Below are positions 19,892-21,606 of a stretch of 21,606 nt of DNA, piece by piece (position 1 is the first letter of the stretch; every line of letters begins with the position of its first letter). The notes beneath the pieces are model-generated. The model did no database searches. It worked only from the letters and a program-made list of their open reading frames with translations, and was not told the DNA's origin. The translations under genes and the position numbers were made by a program. Location of the stretch: positions 1-21,606 of the IMG/VR virus record IMGVR_UViG_3300017917_002000; one strand, given 5' to 3'. The DNA is from a virus.

Positions 19892-20828
19892 ACCAATTCC
19901 ATGCATGGCGTATCATATCTTCTAGGCTGTATTGACGCCATGCACCAGCAACTTTATTGAACTTGTCAGAACTTGCAGTGAGTTCTGGCGGATCGCCAGC
20001 ACGGCGAGTCTCCACACCAATATAAGGCATCTTGCCGATGATAGTTCTTGCCCGCTCCATTACCTGCTTGACACTGAATCCTTGATTTGATCCAAGGTTA
20101 TAGATGCCCGAAGGAATTTTATGATACAAGGCCAAGGCGTGAGCCCTTGCAATATCAGCCACATGCACATAATCACGAACGCAAGTTCCGTCTTGTGTGG
20201 GATAGTCGTCACCATATATTCTAAACTGCTCATCATCTCTCGTGGCCTCTAATAACTTGGCAATTAGATGTGTGGCACCAGGCTCTTGTCCGTGCCTGCC
20301 CTTGGGGTCAGCGCCGCAAGCATTGAAGTAGCGAAAACTCACATAATCAAGTCCATATGCCCGATGATAACTTTCCAGCATCATGTCAATCATCAACTTG
20401 CTCTCGCCGTATGGACTGACTGGTTCTTTTGGATCCACTTCATGAATGGGATTCATGATAGGTTCACCATATGTGGCAGCACTAGAACTAAAAACAAATC
20501 TGCAACGAGGCATGCTGTTCTTGACAATGTCCAACAGTTTCAGCGTCTTGGCCACATTGTTGTTATAGTATTCGCTAGGGTTCTTTACACTTGGACCCAC
20601 AAGACTGGTGCCAGCACAGTGAATGATAGCATCAGGTAGTTTTGCAATAGTCCAACTCAATGCAATATCGGATGCAAAGTCTTGTGTGAGCCATCCATTA
20701 CAAATGCCGTCTAAATGTTTAGGCGGCTGTCTGCGGTCAATGCCATACACTTCATGGCCGGCATCTTTCAATGTCAGCACAGTTTGTCCGCCAATGTATC
20801 CGGCTGAGCCGGTAACAATCACAATCAT
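19884..20828 (-). CDS. galE: UDP-glucose 4-epimerase-like (GalE, extended SDR)
   Basis: A 314-residue Rossmann-fold epimerase. VTGSAGYIGG (5-14) binds NAD, Asp31 binds the ribose, FSSSAATYGE (113-122) has the catalytic Ser, and YGESK (140-144) is the Tyr/Lys pair. FNACGADPKGRHGQEPGATHL and RDYVHVADIARAH are typical of GalE, which interconverts UDP-glucose and UDP-galactose (or the N-acetyl forms). It supplies a sugar donor for the nearby glycosyltransferases. ATG 20828 forms ATGA with the upstream stop. Slightly shorter than E. coli GalE (338). Confidence 0.95.
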   Translation of the reverse strand: MIVIVTGSAGYIGGQTVLTLKDAGHEVYGIDRRQPPKHLDGICNGWLTQDFASDIALSWTIAKLPDAIIHCAGTSLVGPSVKNPSEYYNNNVAKTLKLLDIVKNSMPRCRFVFSSSAATYGEPIMNPIHEVDPKEPVSPYGESKLMIDMMLESYHRAYGLDYVSFRYFNACGADPKGRHGQEPGATHLIAKLLEATRDDEQFRIYGDDYPTQDGTCVRDYVHVADIARAHALALYHKIPSGIYNLGSNQGFSVKQVMERARTIIGKMPYIGVETRRAGDPPELTASSDKFNKVAGAWRQYSLEDMIRHAWNWYV

Positions 20829-21142
20829 TCTTCTACACCAAATTCATCATCAAATGCATCGTGGCCGAACCAATCGCGAAATTGATCTCTAAACGATTGA
20901 TCTTGTTTTAACCAATACTCAATGGCTTCTTGGTATTCTTCACTCAATGCCCAAAAGCCCTGTCTGAAATAACCAGCCTGTTCGTCACTGGCTTCTTCAC
21001 GCAATTGTTCTGCTGTGACATCGCTGTCTTCTTCATCAGACTCTTCCATTTCGTCGGCAGCAATCCAACTGTCCCAAGCATCGGAATGTGCTTCCTCATT
21101 TAAAGTTTCTACCAGTTGGTAGACTTCATCCAGTGTTTTCAT
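20825..21142 (-). CDS. 105-aa acidic hypothetical protein
   Basis: A 105-residue very acidic protein starting MKTLDEVYQLVETLNEEAHSD, with DEMEESDEEDSDVTAEQLRE in the middle and a Phe/Trp-rich helical end (FRQGFWALSEEYQEAIEYWL). It has ATGA overlaps on both sides. The acidic, helical character is like other small phage proteins that bind host or DNA-like partners, but no family is recognised. Confidence 0.8.
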   Translation of the reverse strand: MKTLDEVYQLVETLNEEAHSDAWDSWIAADEMEESDEEDSDVTAEQLREEASDEQAGYFRQGFWALSEEYQEAIEYWLKQDQSFRDQFRDWFGHDAFDDEFGVEE

Positions 21143-21606
21143 TTTTCAATCTTTACAACTTGATATTTTTCGTGAGCAGCGTGGTCACGATATCTATTAC
21201 CCGCTCGGTTCCATTGCTCGCCCATGCCAGTAATAATATCCACAATGCGGTCAACAGTGGCATTGTTCCAATCGCTAATAAGTCCCATGTTGTGGTGTGG
21301 TTCACGCAGGAGGTTTTGCAGTTTGTGATAGGCATCATCTATGCTCCAAGGGACATAAAGGCGGTTTGGATCATTTGCAAAAGTTTCGGGGAAACTGCGA
21401 TAGGCAGGATAAAGAACATTGCAGCCAAGAGTGTCAGCCTCGGAAACTGTGTTAGAGACCCAGTCTTGTAAAGCACAATTAAACAGCACACGAGTGTTAT
21501 TGAGATGAGCATAGTATTCATTCTTGCTTATGTTATCATAAATTTTGAGCTTGCCTTCTGCCTCCATACGGCGGGCACGTTCAATATACTCTGGATTGTT
21601 GGATCG
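21139..21606 (-). CDS. GT-B glycosyltransferase (group 1-like), 5' end outside window
   Basis: The frame is open from the TAA/TGA at 21139 to the right edge (155 codons), so the N-terminal domain is outside. The visible part, LKIYDNISKNEYYAHLNNTR, then FNCALQDWVSNTVSEADTLGC, matches the C-terminal donor-binding half of group 1/4 glycosyltransferases (Y...L....h.hN....E...EA...G). YPAYRSFPETFANDPNRLYV and a helix follow. It is the upstream member of the galE/aminotransferase set. Donor and acceptor unknown. Confidence 0.65.
   Translation of the reverse strand, partial: RSNNPEYIERARRMEAEGKLKIYDNISKNEYYAHLNNTRVLFNCALQDWVSNTVSEADTLGCNVLYPAYRSFPETFANDPNRLYVPWSIDDAYHKLQNLLREPHHNMGLISDWNNATVDRIVDIITGMGEQWNRAGNRYRDHAAHEKYQVVKIEK

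Noticed and set aside
1-21606. tRNA genes, CRISPR arrays, insertion sequences
   Set aside because: No T-loop-like GTTCGAATC block in an unassigned stretch, no spaced direct repeats, no transposase motifs or terminal repeats were seen.

Overview
This 21.6 kb window looks like part of a large tailed-phage genome, most likely a T4-like (myovirus-type) phage of a marine or freshwater bacterium. The reasons are dense packing of small genes (no gap over about 100 bases), at least 15 stop/start ATGA overlaps, many short phage-type hypothetical proteins, a phage 5'-3' exonuclease with the T4 RNase H / Pol I 5'-nuclease motifs, a MazG-like pyrophosphohydrolase, and one good T4-like late promoter. No tRNA, CRISPR array, insertion sequence, structural gene, integrase or host housekeeping block was seen. 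The host assignment is inference; the strong sigma70-type promoters argue for a host with an ordinary sigma70 polymerase.

Layout: (1) 1-2782, minus strand: small genes, many transcribed from individual strong -35/-10 promoters (1615-1644, 2149-2177, 2506-2534, 2824-2852). They include a polynucleotide-kinase-like P-loop protein, a GIY-YIG nuclease, two small membrane proteins and several hypotheticals; a 13-bp perfect hairpin terminator lies at 2537-2567. (2) 2877-7116: an island with three plus-strand genes: a GT10-like glycosyltransferase, an asparagine synthetase (B type, N-terminal Cys) and a second GT10-like glycosyltransferase, interrupted by a minus-strand unknown protein whose 3' end overlaps asnB. 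(3) 7093-15471, minus strand: a long operon read from queD leftward: queD, yhhQ-like queuosine-precursor transporter, GT-A glycosyltransferase, methyltransferase, queE, hypotheticals, TagD-like cytidylyltransferase, SGNH-like protein, 5'-3' exonuclease, MazG-like protein, then two genes behind a late promoter. (4) 15553-18672, minus strand: a folE-led operon with a third GT10-like paralogue, small hypotheticals and a HIT protein. (5) 18736-21606, minus strand: sugar genes: a GT-B glycosyltransferase fragment, galE, a very compact DegT-type aminotransferase and a 2OG-Fe(II)-oxygenase-like protein.

Two themes stand out. FolE, QueD and QueE give GTP to 7-carboxy-7-deazaguanine, three consecutive preQ0-pathway steps, together with a precursor transporter; QueC and a DNA or tRNA inserting transglycosylase are not in the window. 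The second theme is glycan or nucleotide-sugar chemistry (five glycosyltransferase-like genes, GalE, DegT, cytidylyltransferase, methyltransferase, AsnB), which could serve virion or host-surface decoration or DNA modification.

Regulation is unusually readable: several sigma70-like promoters carry inverted repeats across the -10 or start site, one promoter appears to give a leaderless mRNA, and one late promoter sits inside an RBS-adjacent hairpin in the manner of T4 gene e. All functional calls are from reading the translated sequence; no database search was possible.
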